Source of the DNA: Perkinsus olseni
Lineage: Eukaryota; Perkinsozoa; Perkinsida; Perkinsidae
Assembly (NCBI GenBank): GCA_013115135.1
Contig: JABANP010000004.1
Span: 248,001-312,000, forward strand
Direction of reading: 5' to 3'
DNA length: 64,000 nucleotides
Shown here: positions 22,487-32,150 of the stretch, piece after piece
How positions within the stretch are numbered: position 1 is the first letter of the stretch
How the letters are laid out: each line of letters begins with the position of its first letter
Program-made: the position numbers and the translations under genes
Notes under the pieces: generated by a model
The model's database searches: none
Told to the model about the DNA's origin: nothing
The model's input: the letters and a program-made list of their open reading frames with translations, nothing else

Positions 22487-24154
22487 TCACCCACGAAACG
22501 CTTTTGGCAACCTCGAAACGTCCCGAAGTCGACAGGCCACCAAAGCCTCATCAACGGCAACAACGGGGGCATCGGTGACCTCCATCAGAGACAGCATCGA
22601 TCTCTTCGTCCTTTCAAAGTACTCTTCAGCCAAAGACCATTGCCGACCCCGAGCCAGTGCTGCCGCTACTTTGGTCAGGAGAGACTCCATGAACCCGGCG
22701 CCAGTCTCAACGTAATAGCCGGGGCCGAGCGCCTTCCTGCACAACTCACCAGCGTGGTCTACGGCCGCCAATACATCAGCAGTCTCGCCCTTGATGAGCT
22801 CGAGTGCACCGTCGCTTTCGAGTAGTTTGGCTATATGGGCTTTTCTGATCATCCAAACAGCAGCATGATTGACACCCAGGATACGCGGCATTGACCGTAA
22901 ATGCTGCGACAGCTCGAACTCGTCGAGGTCGTCAGCGTTGCGGGCAATGTCCATAAGGGAATCTTCGAGATCCTCTGGGACTCCACACTCATCTTGAGTA
23001 ACTTGAGCCCCACAGGAGCTGCACAACCACTGATAATCGTCCCGCTCAACCCGATATATCGTGCCCTGATCAAGAGCTTGGGGCATCTCGAGATCGGCGA
23101 CATCTATCAGCCTGATCTCAGCATCCTGGACCCAGTCGCCCTTCCTGGGGGAGCACTTAGGACAAGGAAGCCCACGGTAGTAGTCTACCGATGCACACAA
23201 AGGGCAATCACAATAGAAGACGTAGTTGTTGAGCAGAAGCTGTCGCCTCATGCACGCCGGGGCCACAGTCTCTATATAAGAGAATCGTAGCTCGGCATTG
23301 GGCGGCAAATCTGTGAGGGCCACAAAACTGCCATCACTAGATGCGCCGCGTTGACTGGAGTAAACTACGTTAGGCGCGCAGGAGTGCCTCATTTTGCTGC
23401 CGAGTTCGTAGAGTGCGCAAGCAGTGACGTCAGCTTCAACATAAAAAGCATGAGCGTTGGTGGCCTTCACAAGGACGACCTTCTTCAACTCCTCAGCATC
23501 ATCAACTGGCGACCCATCCCAATCGCGTAAGACTCCTTGCTTGCCACGACGAAGCTCCTCTACGATCGGGTCGCATATCTGTATCAATGCCGACAGGAGC
23601 GGGGACTCGGACACCTCAGCTTTACTCGGGTAGTAGCAATCTAAAACTCTCCTCCTGTCGGGTAGGGAGAGAGCAACGTAAGCCTTTAGGAAGAGGAAGT
23701 CCTCAATAACACTGAGGCCGAACCTTGACCCAAGCACCGCTGCAAAAATCTCCTCTCGTTGAGTAAGCTCGCCCCTCTCCGCAGAGTGGACGATTGGTTC
23801 CTCTTTCCATATCAGATCCCCTTTGGAGACGGCTGATGTCGTCCGCAGGATTCGACCATAAGCCTTCGTATCGAGCACTTCAACTTGGCCTCGCTTCAGG
23901 AGTATTTTCTCCCCATTTGGTGATGTTGTACCTGTATAGTAAACTTACTTCCAGAAACAGCGGTAGTATATGAATCGCCAGCATGCAAGAGTCGTGAGGG
24001 ATCGGTGATCACAAGATATCGCACTGTTGTTGTCATTACATTTGAGGCACTTCCTAGACTTTGCCTTAGCCTGCCACTGTTTGCTTGAAAAATGTTCACG
24101 ACTCAATCGCTGACTACAACTACTGCAAACTCGGCAACCACTATCCTCTGCCAT
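22487..24154 (-). CDS. SET-domain lysine methyltransferase with an N-terminal zinc ribbon (SMYD-like)
   Basis: Exon 1 (24154-24040) encodes MAEDSGCRVCSSCSQRLSRE and RKCLKC. A 108-nt intron (24039-23932) and exon 2 (23931-22487) join in phase so that the second CxxC is completed exactly at the junction. Exon 2 reads TTSPNGEKILLKRGQVEVL, then a SET domain: AYGRILRTTSAVSKGDLIWKE (SET-N), MRHSCAPNVVY (the NHSC-like motif), ELRFSYI (the ELTISY-like motif) and a post-SET zinc site CDCPLC with a further CPKC. This order is that of SMYD-type methyltransferases, except that a CxxC..CxxC ribbon replaces the MYND finger and precedes the SET domain. The total is about 520 residues. It should methylate lysines of histones or other proteins. 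The gene lies 105 bp downstream of the GDI stop, on the same strand. Confidence 0.8.
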
Positions 24155-24259
24155 TGACAAACAATTACCTGTCATTACACCATTACCAACTAAGGGAAAC
24201 ACAAAACCAGCCTCCAAAACAGAAGCATAATCGGCATTAACAGCATCAGGGGGAGATGG

Positions 24260-27200
24260 TTACTCCTCCTCAGCAGTATCCTCAGGTTTCAGTGTGAGGT
24301 CCAACGGCTCACCCATGATCCGATTCCACATCTCGAGCACCTACTCGGAGATAGCCGTAGACACTAATGATGATACCATCTATTACATCCTGGGTGGCCG
24401 ATTCGAAATGACTTGTAGCATCATACGACTTCGACACGAAAAGTTGATCAGCCTTGCCGTCATCAGTAGGCTCGTAACTGGATGGATGATCAGGTGCATG
24501 CGTGCCGCTTCATACCACTCCTTTCCTACTTCTCAGAAATAGTAACAAACTTATTCTCGATCTTTCCAAGAAGCTGCAGAGCCGGCATAATCTCTCTCTC
24601 AGGATCGTTAGTCTCGACAGTTGTGGACACCAACGCCACGTACCTTCAAACCACGGTCCCCGAGATGACCAAGATACACAAACCGAGTAACGCCCAGTAA
24701 TACTTTCCCTTGTAGGCGATGTTGTGAGCCCAAGACACCATCATGACGTACACGTCAGACCTGAGAGACCCCGATAACTGTGCAGGGACCGGAGAGAGTC
24801 ATTCCTACCGTCTATTCAACTGCTTCTGAGGGATAATGATCTGGCAAGAAGTGGCATCATTGGTATTGGGAATTGGGTGTCCGAGAATCTGAGTAACACC
24901 GGCCAGGCATGTAGGCGATTGTTGCATCGTGCAGGGCCTACGCAGATGCATCTGATGGTACGACCAGTACACCTAACCTTCTGTGGTAGGGTATCCTTCA
25001 CGTAGGAAGGGTCACATATAACCAAGGGGGCATGAGCGACCTGATGCTGCTGATGTTGATCGCCATCACCTCTATAGCAACTACCTCTCCCTCTGATTTC
25101 ACGCCGCATATCTTCCCATCCGCGTCGAACTCGAATCCATCTAAGATAGGCGATGATGACGAAGCCAGCATTCACCTCTACCACCTACCGACTGGCTTGT
25201 TGAGCATGTAGGTACCCCCATGAATGGCACTCAAACGACTGAAGCCTTCGGGTATGCCGCCTGAGCATCAATCGCAACATCACTGACGATTGATTGAAGG
25301 TCTCTTATTACCAAGACCGTAGATCGGATAGATGAAGGGACTCTGACCATATCTTGTGATCGAATCGAGGTATCTACACACGAGGTCTGAGCCATGCCCT
25401 CTACTTCCCCGTATAAGTTATTACAGTTTCATCTTCTGAATGGTGGGGCCACATGGTTTGAATAGGTAACTGTCATCCGGGTACAGTGCAACAGCATGAC
25501 CGAAGAAATCAATGGTATCAGGTTGCAGGCCGTATTTCTCATAGACCTGTTAGAGGATCATACACGATCGAACATATCCTTTACTGTGAGCGAAGATATG
25601 TCTCACCTGCATCATCGTATGCCTCCTACCATCAATACCATCATGAGTAGATACATCTTCGTCGACCCACCTGAACGGCCAATCATTCGGCTAATTTAAC
25701 GAGAACTACAGACCTTGCAATAAACATGAAAAAACTCGTACACCTCTTCTTCTCCATGATACCCATTAAAGGTGACTTAACAATCTCCATCTCCGTCGCC
25801 GGAACCTGCAGCACATCAAATCAAGCGGATTACAGGTGCTATAACCCCATACCTTATGAATGAACTTTTCGTTCGAGAATAGACCAGCGGGTTGATACTG
25901 ATATACGTAGGTCCCTTCTACGGATTTCCATTCCAGATACCTAATGCGTAGAGAGTCAAAGTACCTTCGGTAGGAGCGCTAATTATACCTGGTAACCTTG
26001 GTCTTGAGAAGTATCTTAACCAGCTGACCAGAAGCCATAACAAACTTCGGTATAAGATCGACATTCCAGTCCCTATTGGAGCCATAGTCCGCTGGAGGCT
26101 TTTCACCTGCATCCGGTTGAAATAGGATGCGTTGTGTCGTGTGTTGCATCAGTCCCATATCTTAGCTCAGAGCTATGCTCAGCTATAGCACCATTCATAG
26201 TTGTAAATACTCATACTACTTGTACTTCCGTAACTCCCCTTTGTTACGAAGTCTCTAGTACTAACTGGTTGTAGTGTTATTGGTTATCTTACATTTTGGT
26301 GCCCAGACCCAGGACTACTGCAACAGTTTAGAAGTTATTGAGATTTGGTTAGTGGTCAAGTTAGTCTTCTTCAACGTGAGTGCTGTAGTGTTATGTCTGC
26401 CATTAAGTTTGAACAAGTTCTTAAAAGGTATTACGGTGCCACTTCTGAAGAGGAGGGGGACACGTTTCAGCACTGGCTCACCAAGTTTGAGCTGGTAAGT
26501 GGTATCCAGGGTTGGAACGAGGAGAAGCAGCGCGAGTATATGCCCTTGTTTTTCGAGGGACCCGCCTGGGACGTTTATGAGTCTCTTCCTGCCGCTACTA
26601 CTGCTACTAAAGGAGCTCTGGTTACGGCGATGGAAGCCGCGTTTAGCCCTACTAAATCGGATGCTTGGGTCCAGTTCCAAGCCCGCGATTTTAGGGAAGG
26701 TGAAGGAGTCGACACCTACTTGAGCGAGTTGAGGAGACTATTACGCTTGTCAGGGACTGATCCTTCCACTGCCCCTAGCGTCCTGGCGGAACGTTTTGTC
26801 GCTGGTTTGCCCTCTTCTGCTGCCGAACAGATTCGTCTGCTTGCGGCTCCAGAAGGTGAGCTTGACTTGTCTAAAGCCGTGTTGCGTGCACGAACTTTGC
26901 TTCCTCAGAATATGCATTCTGCTACTGTGGTTGCTGGTACTAACTCTCGTCAAGCTGGCCATCCCTACGATCGTTCGCGGAAGGATAATAGGAATCGGTC
27001 TCAGAGTTCGAGATCGTCAAAGGTGATATGTTACAAGTGCGGTCGACCCGGACATATTCGTCGGAATTGTCCTTTGTCAAGGCATTCTGCTGCTGGTAAT
27101 GTTCCCCGTGATGAAGTTCCCTCTACTCCCTATACTGCTGCTATTAGCACCTCTCAAGGTGATGCTCCTGTTCAGTCTACTGAGTCGGGAAACGGTCAGG

Positions 27201-30200
27201 GACTCCCGCGTGCTCAGGGGTGCGAGAGTCCGTCAGATGTACTATAGGTGCTTCAGGCCCCATTAGTCATAGTAAATCCCCTCGTGTTTATGTTCAAGTC
27301 CAGTCGAAGCTGAAGTGTGTGTCTGTATTAGACACTGGAAGCGCTGTTAGTCTGGTCTCATCTGAGACGGTGAGTAGACTAGGTTTATCAGGGTCAGTTC
27401 AACGACATGCTACTGGTGATTGTAGGTTATGTACTGTTGATGGGACTTCTTTACGGTGTTTCGGTGAAGTATCACTGAAGGTTCAGCGCGATACTGATTC
27501 AGTTCGACTTGGCAACTTCACATGGAATTTCCATGTAGTAAGTTCATTGGAGGCTCTCAAATGTCAGCTCCTGATCGGTGCTGATATTATCTCAGAGTGC
27601 TTCCATGGTATTCAGTTGTATTACTCTGGTGGCCGGTTATCTGGCGTTGTGGCAGCTCATGTTTCTACTACCACTAATGTGAGTAATGGTTCGGTTGTTG
27701 CTGGTGCGGAGCAGGAAAAACGCCCCGCAGGTGCACTTCCTAGTGTACTGTCGTTTTCTTCTGAGGCGTCGTCGGCAGTACGGTTATCTCGTCATGTAGC
27801 TGTCCAGGAGGAGTTTTCAGGAACTACTGAAGCTTCTGGTAAGAACGACTTGAGAAGCGTCAAACTGTCTATGCAAGATTTCGATACTTGGTGGTCCAAG
27901 TCCGATGGATATTGGACTTTCAGGTGGCATTGGAAGGATGACCAGCCACCTCTGAACCCTATTTACTCTCGGTTAGCCAAGTATCCAGTGAAGTTGACTG
28001 CACAGCAGGAGCAGCAATATGATCAAGAACTGTCATCATGGATCTCAAGCGGTTGGCTCATACCGTACGATGAGAAGAAGTTCGGTCCGGTTAAGGTAGA
28101 ACTGCCTTTCCTGCCAGTGGTTCAAGCCCATAAAAGCTCATCCCCGTTACGGGCTTGTGTCGATGCTCGCCGATTGAATGACCTGGTCATTAATACGCCT
28201 GGTTATTCTACTATATCTTGCCCTGATAAATTGCGGCAATGGCGGCTTCGATGTAGTCAAAATCATGAAGGTGCTTTGGTGGACCTTCGCAAAGCGTACC
28301 TTCAGGTGCGCTTGGACCCTTCTTTGTATTCTTATCAAGTGGTGCGATATCGAGGCTCCCGGTATGTTCTATCTCGCATGTGTTTTGGACTTTGCACATC
28401 GCCTCGGGTGCTTACCTGCATTGTTGCATATATATTACAACGCTCGGGACTGCCCGTCTCTCTTGCAGATTCCTATGTGGATGACATATATGTGGCCGAT
28501 AAGGCTCTGGTGCCCAAGGTTATAGAGCAATTCCGGCTATTCGGACTGCCCTGTAAGGAGCCTGAACCTCTTGGTCCTGGAGCTCGAGTCTTAGGTCTTG
28601 AGCTCGTTGATGACCATGGTGACTTATGTTGGACTCGTCGGCCTGATGTAGACTTGTCTCTTCCTTCCCCGCTGACGAAACGTTCCTTGTTTCAGTGGTG
28701 TGGGAGGCTGACCAGCCATTATCCTATATGTGACTGGCTTAGGCCGGCTACTTCCTATTTGAAGCGCATCTGCTGTGAAGGCCTTGGTTCTAATGCTGCT
28801 TGGGATCGTCCGGTGTTACCTGACGTTAAGAAGTGCTGCGATGATGTAGTAAAGCGACTTCAAGTAGATGATCCCGTTCGTGGAGTTTGGTCTCCGCCAT
28901 CATTGTCTTCCAATCCCACTTTTTCTCTCTATTGTGATGCGTCGTCTCTCGCTGTAGGCGTGGTCATCACTGTCGATAAGGGCGATGGTACTATTGTGCC
29001 GTTGGAAGATTCCTGCTGGCTGGTCGCTAAAAGAAGTAAACTTCATATAAATATATTGGAATTAAACTCGGTTATCCGTGCCCTCAACCTTGCAGTTGCT
29101 TGGGGCGCCAAGGACATCATTTTGTACAACGATAGTCGCACTGTGGTTGGCTGGCTGAGTTCTCTGCTGAATGATACTGCCAAGGTTAAAGTGTCCGGTT
29201 TGTACCAGACACTGGTAAGTAGACGGCTGTCTATTATTAATGATGTTGTAGCGCAATGTTCAATGAATCTTCGGGTTTGTTGGCTTCCTTCATCTGCTAA
29301 TGTAGCTGATCGCTTAACAAGGGTTTTCCCTTCATGGCCCTCAGACACTGCTATTGATGATGAAGATGGTATCACGGCTAATGTTCAACGACTGCCTGGT
29401 AATGACTTCGACAACTGCGATGATATATGTCTTCTTCCCAGAGATCATGGTAGTATAACCACATCTGTTGAGGTTCACCCTTTGGTGGAAGGTCCCAACG
29501 TCGATCCTCGTGGAGAGTTGAGTAGTGCTCCCTCCGTGAAAGATGATTCATCTGGAGGAGGAGAGGAAGACGGAGGATCGCCAGTACAAGTTCTGGCTTC
29601 TGCTGCTGTTGGTACCGATATTACGGTCTTTGGTCAGCAGCCTTCTGTTACGTTGAGTGACCAATTGATGGACCCTATTTTAGCTGATATTAATCAGTTG
29701 GTACATGACCGTTCACTCCCAACATCACAACTTCCTCCGGCGTATGCTCGTATACTGCCACAGATTAATGTTCGTTCAGATGATGGCGTTCTTTGTAGGA
29801 GAGTTAAAGTTCCGCCTGATGACGTTGTGAATGTTCCCCTGTGCCCCTCTCAGTTTACCGGTCGGTATTTGTCATGGTGTCATGAAGCCTATGGTCACCC
29901 AAACTGGGAATGTATGTGGCGTGTATTGCGAAGGCGTACGTTTTGGTCTGGAATGGCCCAGGATTGCCGTGACTTTGTTGACCATTGTTCGCAATGTGCT
30001 GCAGCTACTACCACCCGTCGTAATCCCATTGCTCCCACTACGGGAGCTACTGCCGTTATTGGTGATGGTCCTTGGTCTATTGTATTTGCCGATACTATTT
30101 CCTTCAACCCTACTGCGCACCGTACTGAAGCGGTGCTGGTGATGTTCGATAGTTTTACCAAGTGGATTGAGGTCGAATTCTTGCAGAAGAATAATGGTAT

Positions 30201-31722
30201 CTGCGTGGCTTCCGGATTACGCCGAGCCTTCTTGCGATGGGGTCCGCCCCAAGTGCTTCGCATAGATTCTGGTCCTGAGATGTGGAATTCTACAACGAGG
30301 ACTCTTCTCGATAATTATCATGTGAAGGTTCGTCGTGGTACTCCGCGACATCCCCAGTCGCAGGGAGGTGTAGAACGAGCTCATCGCAGCTTGCTGCTCA
30401 TTCTCCGTAAGCTGTGCGATCGTTATGCGGATAGCGAATACTTTGAGCGAGTGTTTCTCGAGGCTGTCCATTATTATCGATGTCGGCCAACTAGTACCCT
30501 TGGCTTGTCTCCTATGTTATGTATGTGCGGTTGGGAAGACCGTACGTTGTCGGATGCTGACTACTCAGGGTACCAGTGGGATGTACAAACGTGGTCTAAG
30601 ATGCTGCAAGACCGTCAAGCACGACTTCGTGATTATATCGATGGTGTGCTCTCACCACAGTCTCCTTCGGTACCTTCATCACCTCCTCAAGTGGCCTTTA
30701 TGCCCGGTGATTCGGTGATGTTACTTCGTTCAGAAAGACGTAACAAGTTATTGCCGCCGTATGAGCGAGGTTATCGTGTGGTTCAACAGATGGCTCCGAC
30801 GATGGTCCGTCTAGCGAAGCCTTCTTCACGCCGTACTATGGATGCACACATCTCACAAGTACTCCCTGATACGCCCCAGCCGACACACTCTACTGACGCC
30901 ATTACGCGTCCTACGGGTTCGTCGCCTCTGTCTGCTACCCGTGATGATGATGATGATGATGCACATCATGAAGATGATGATGATGATGATGATGACGATG
31001 ACGTGTATGTTATTCTTAATTCTTCGTATGGCGTTCAAGATGGTGATGTCCAATCACCAGGTGATGTTGAGTCACCCCTGTTGTCTGCTGATTCATCGTC
31101 TTCTTCCTCATCGTCTTCGTCTCGTACTTCCGGTGGTTTTTTGTCTCCGGATGATTCGAATTCTGAACGCTCCGCTCTTTCCTCTCAACCTCCTACTCCG
31201 CGTGATGTCGGTGGCCACAATTTACGCCCTCGCGCCGTTCTTCGACCGCCTGAGCGTTATATGCAACAGGAGGAGGAGTGAAATAGGATGCGTTGTGTCG
31301 TGTGTTGCATCAGTCCCATATCTTAGCTCAGAGCTATGCTCAGCTATAGCACCATTCATAGTTGTAAATACTCATACTACTTGTACTTCCGTAACTCCCC
31401 TTTGTTACGAAGTCTCTAGTACTAACTGGTTGTAGTGTTATTGGTTATCTTACACGGTGATTAGTTGTCAAAACATGTCATGACACGGCATCCTATCGCA
31501 CTACCTGGTCTGAACTTGTCCCATAGAGTAGTAAGATTGAGCGAGGCGCAGTCACCTCCATAATAACCGTTCCGATCCAAATGTAGAACCTTTTTCCCGT
31601 GGCACTAAAAGGGAGTGAGTATTTTTACCAGCCCCTTGCAATACTACTACCGAGAATAGTCCAGAGAGAATGCACTCCTTTAAGCCAGTTCCACAAACGA
31701 TGACGTCGTACTGCTCATCCAT
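24260..31722 (-). CDS. GDI: Rab GDP-dissociation inhibitor (GDI), interrupted by an LTR retrotransposon in intron 2
   Basis: Exon 1 (31722-31651) reads [20 protein letters not shown]. Exon 2 (31604-31505) reads [18 protein letters not shown]. Exon 3 starts at 26106 and completes a Gly codon with the end of exon 2: [22 protein letters not shown]. Later exons give [108 protein letters not shown] and an acidic end EDTAEEE with the TAA at 24260-24262. These are the sequence-conserved regions of GDI, which extracts GDP-bound Rab proteins from membranes. All exons from 31722 to 24260 look intact. Intron 2 (31504-26107) now measures 5,398 nt because of the inserted element; the ancestral intron would be about 57 nt. 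Confidence 0.93.
26118..26293 (+). repeat. 5' LTR
   Basis: 176 bp from TGAAATAGG to TTATCTTACA, with no difference from the 3' LTR that I can see. As the left LTR it should carry the element's promoter; I see no clear TATA box. Confidence 0.95.
26297..26313 (+). promoter_or_regulatory. Putative tRNA primer-binding site
   Basis: TGGTGCCCAGACCCAGG starts 3 nt after the 5' LTR. Its complement ends in CCA, as required for the 3' end of a tRNA primer. The tRNA species cannot be named from this window; it matches neither the tRNA-Pro nor the tRNA-Cys found here. Confidence 0.7.
26393..27247 (+). CDS. Retrotransposon Gag
   Basis: ATG at 26393, about 284 residues. The N-terminal part ([21 protein letters not shown], then [13 protein letters not shown] and [16 protein letters not shown]) follows the helical capsid pattern of LTR-retrotransposon Gag. 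A basic linker leads to one zinc knuckle [14 protein letters not shown] (C-x2-C-x4-H-x4-C) near residue 217, which binds nucleic acid in the family. The frame ends at TAG 27245-27247 and overlaps pol by 64 nt. Confidence 0.92.
   Translation: MSAIKFEQVLKRYYGATSEEEGDTFQHWLTKFELVSGIQGWNEEKQREYMPLFFEGPAWDVYESLPAATTATKGALVTAMEAAFSPTKSDAWVQFQARDFREGEGVDTYLSELRRLLRLSGTDPSTAPSVLAERFVAGLPSSAAEQIRLLAAPEGELDLSKAVLRARTLLPQNMHSATVVAGTNSRQAGHPYDRSRKDNRNRSQSSRSSKVICYKCGRPGHIRRNCPLSRHSAAGNVPRDEVPSTPYTAAISTSQGDAPVQSTESGNGQGLPRAQGCESPSDVL
27184..31281 (+). CDS. Retrotransposon Pol polyprotein (protease, RT, RNase H, integrase)
   Basis: The -1 frame is open from 27184 and should be made as a Gag-Pol fusion. 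Domains in order: aspartic protease with [12 protein letters not shown] (27330-27365); reverse transcriptase with DLRKAYLQV (28282) and the catalytic YVDD (about 28475-28486); RNase H with [11 protein letters not shown] (28930), ELNS (29060) and YNDSR (29127); an integrase zinc site of the H-H-C-C type (about 29880-30000); and an integrase core with FADTI, IDSGPEM and GGVER. The last Asp and Glu are exactly 35 residues apart (DD35E). The C-terminus has long Asp and Ser runs. The stop TGA (31279-31281) is formed by the first three bases of the 3' LTR. All catalytic residues are present. Confidence 0.93.
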   Translation, partial: VGKRSGTPACSGVRESVRCTIGASGPISHSKSPRVYVQVQSKLKCVSVLDTGSAVSLVSSETVSRLGLSGSVQRHATGDCRLCTVDGTSLRCFGEVSLKVQRDTDSVRLGNFTWNFHVVSSLEALKCQLLIGADIISECFHGIQLYYSGGRLSGVVAAHVSTTTNVSNGSVVAGAEQEKRPAGALPSVLSFSSEASSAVRLSRHVAVQEEFSGTTEASGKNDLRSVKLSMQDFDTWWSKSDGYWTFRWHWKDDQPPLNPIYSRLAKYPVKLTAQQEQQYDQELSSWISSGWLIPYDEKKFGPVKVELPFLPVVQAHKSSSPLRACVDARRLNDLVINTPGYSTISCPDKLRQWRLRCSQNHEGALVDLRKAYLQVRLDPSLYSYQVVRYRGSRYVLSRMCFGLCTSPRVLTCIVAYILQRSGLPVSLADSYVDDIYVADKALVPKVIEQFRLFGLPCKEPEPLGPGARVLGLELVDDHGDLCWTRRPDVDLSLPSPLTKRSLFQWCGRLTSHYPICDWLRPATSYLKRICCEGLGSNAAWDRPVLPDVKKCCDDVVKRLQVDDPVRGVWSPPSLSSNPTFSLYCDASSLAVGVVITVDKGDGTIVPLEDSCWLVAKRSKLHINILELNSVIRALNLAVAWGAKDIILYNDSRTVVGWLSSLLNDTAKVKVSGLYQTLVSRRLSIINDVVAQCSMNLRVCWLPSSANVADRLTRVFPSWPSDTAIDDEDGITANVQRLPGNDFDNCDDICLLPRDHGSITTSVEVHPLVEGPNVDPRGELSSAPSVKDDSSGGGEEDGGSPVQVLASAAVGTDITVFGQQPSVTLSDQLMDPILADINQLVHDRSLPTSQLPPAYARILPQINVRSDDGVLCRRVKVPPDDVVNVPLCPSQFTGRYLSWCHEAYGHPNWECMWRVLRRRTFWSGMAQDCRDFVDHCSQCAAATTTRRNPIAPTTGATAVIGDGPWSIVFADTISFNPTAHRTEAVLVMFDSFTKWIEVEFLQKNNGICVASGLRRAFLRWGPPQVLRIDSGPEMWNSTTRTLLDNYHVKVRRGTPRHPQSQGGVERAHRSLLLILRKLCDRYADSEYFERVFLEAVHYYRCRPTSTLGLSPMLCMCGWEDRTLSDADYSGYQWDVQTWSKMLQDRQARLRDYIDGVLSPQSPSVPSSPPQVAFMPGDSVMLLRSERRNKLLPPYERGYRVVQQMAPTMVRLAKPSSRRTMDAHISQVLPDTPQPTHSTDAITRPTGSSPLSATRDDDDDDAHHEDDDDDDDDDDVYVILNSSYGVQDGDVQSPGDVESPLLSADSSSSSSSSSSRTSGGFLSPDDSNSERSALSSQPPTPRDVGGHNLRPRAVLRPPERYMQQEEE
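27187..27231 (+). promoter_or_regulatory. Programmed -1 ribosomal frameshift signal
   Basis: In the Gag frame the heptamer G GGA AAC (27187-27193) is a canonical X_XXY_YYZ slippery site. Six nucleotides later GGACTC (27200-27205) pairs with GAGTCC (27226-27231). One mismatch inside, CGC (27207-27209) pairs with GCG (27222-27224), leaving a 12-nt loop. Slipping back one base places the ribosome in the pol frame, which is open from 27184. Confidence 0.85.
31268..31278 (+). promoter_or_regulatory. Polypurine tract
   Basis: AGGAGGAGGAG lies immediately before the 3' LTR and serves as the expected plus-strand primer. It doubles as coding sequence for the last Glu residues of Pol. Confidence 0.85.
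31279..31454 (+). repeat. 3' LTR
   Basis: 176 bp, apparently identical to the 5' LTR. It is followed by the target duplication CGGT and by the remaining part of GDI intron 2. Confidence 0.95.
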
Positions 31723-32150
31723 ATTCACCACTGGGAGTTAACGAGAATTGCGGAGCGAGCGAAGCGAGCGGAGCATATACTGTCACTTCTGCGCTTTTTT
31801 TGTGCGTTCGTCCGTTCGTTCGTTCAAATTATTTCTCCACGACTATGCTGAATGAACTCATGGGACGCATACCAATCGAAAGGTCTCGATTCATATATTC
31901 TATAAAAAATACCAGATCCTCCCCACCACGATTCTATGTGGTCTCTCAGCCCAAACTATCGCGCGCCGGGTCACAAAAATGCTGGAGAAAAGCCGGCCCT
32001 GGGATTCGAACCCGCAAGACCAATTCCGCGCCCGCCTCTGTGATCGATTGTCGCCTTCGCTCGAATTTACATCAACCTGGGTAATTTCCTGGCGGTTCAC
32101 AGCCTTTAGTACAGAGTTTTCTCTTTTGTGCATTACATTTGCAAATTTTA
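31723..32150. other. GDI promoter region and Helitron 5' flank
   Basis: This stretch lies between the GDI start (minus strand) and the Helitron ATG (+ strand), so it holds the GDI promoter and the 5' leader of the Helitron; the boundary between them was not found. It contains a near-palindromic GC-rich cluster built from GGAGCGA and GAAGCGAGC units (31750-31774), a TTCG repeat (about 31806-31824) and, near 31995-32015, a sequence resembling the T arm of a tRNA on the minus strand without the rest of a tRNA. Confidence 0.4.

Larger units (their letters stand above)
26118..31454 (+). mobile_element. Complete LTR retrotransposon (5,337 bp)
   Basis: Two 176-bp LTRs (26118-26293 and 31279-31454) begin TG, end CA and look identical base for base. 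The 4-bp target duplication CGGT is at 26114-26117 and 31455-31458. Between the LTRs lie a primer-binding site, gag, a -1 frameshift signal, a pol frame with protease, reverse transcriptase, RNase H and integrase in that order, and a purine tract. The PR-RT-RH-IN order excludes Copia; Ty3/gypsy or BEL/Pao are the candidates. The element is antisense to the GDI gene it has entered. All frames are open, so it may be active. Confidence 0.95.

Noticed and set aside
30947..31003. GAT repeat tract as an independent microsatellite
   Set aside because: It lies in frame inside pol and encodes an Asp-rich tail of the polyprotein.
31990..32060. Minus-strand GGTTCGAATCC with GGCCGGC suggests a tRNA or tRNA-derived SINE
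   Set aside because: No matching 5' acceptor strand or A box was found. Left as a tRNA-like fragment only.
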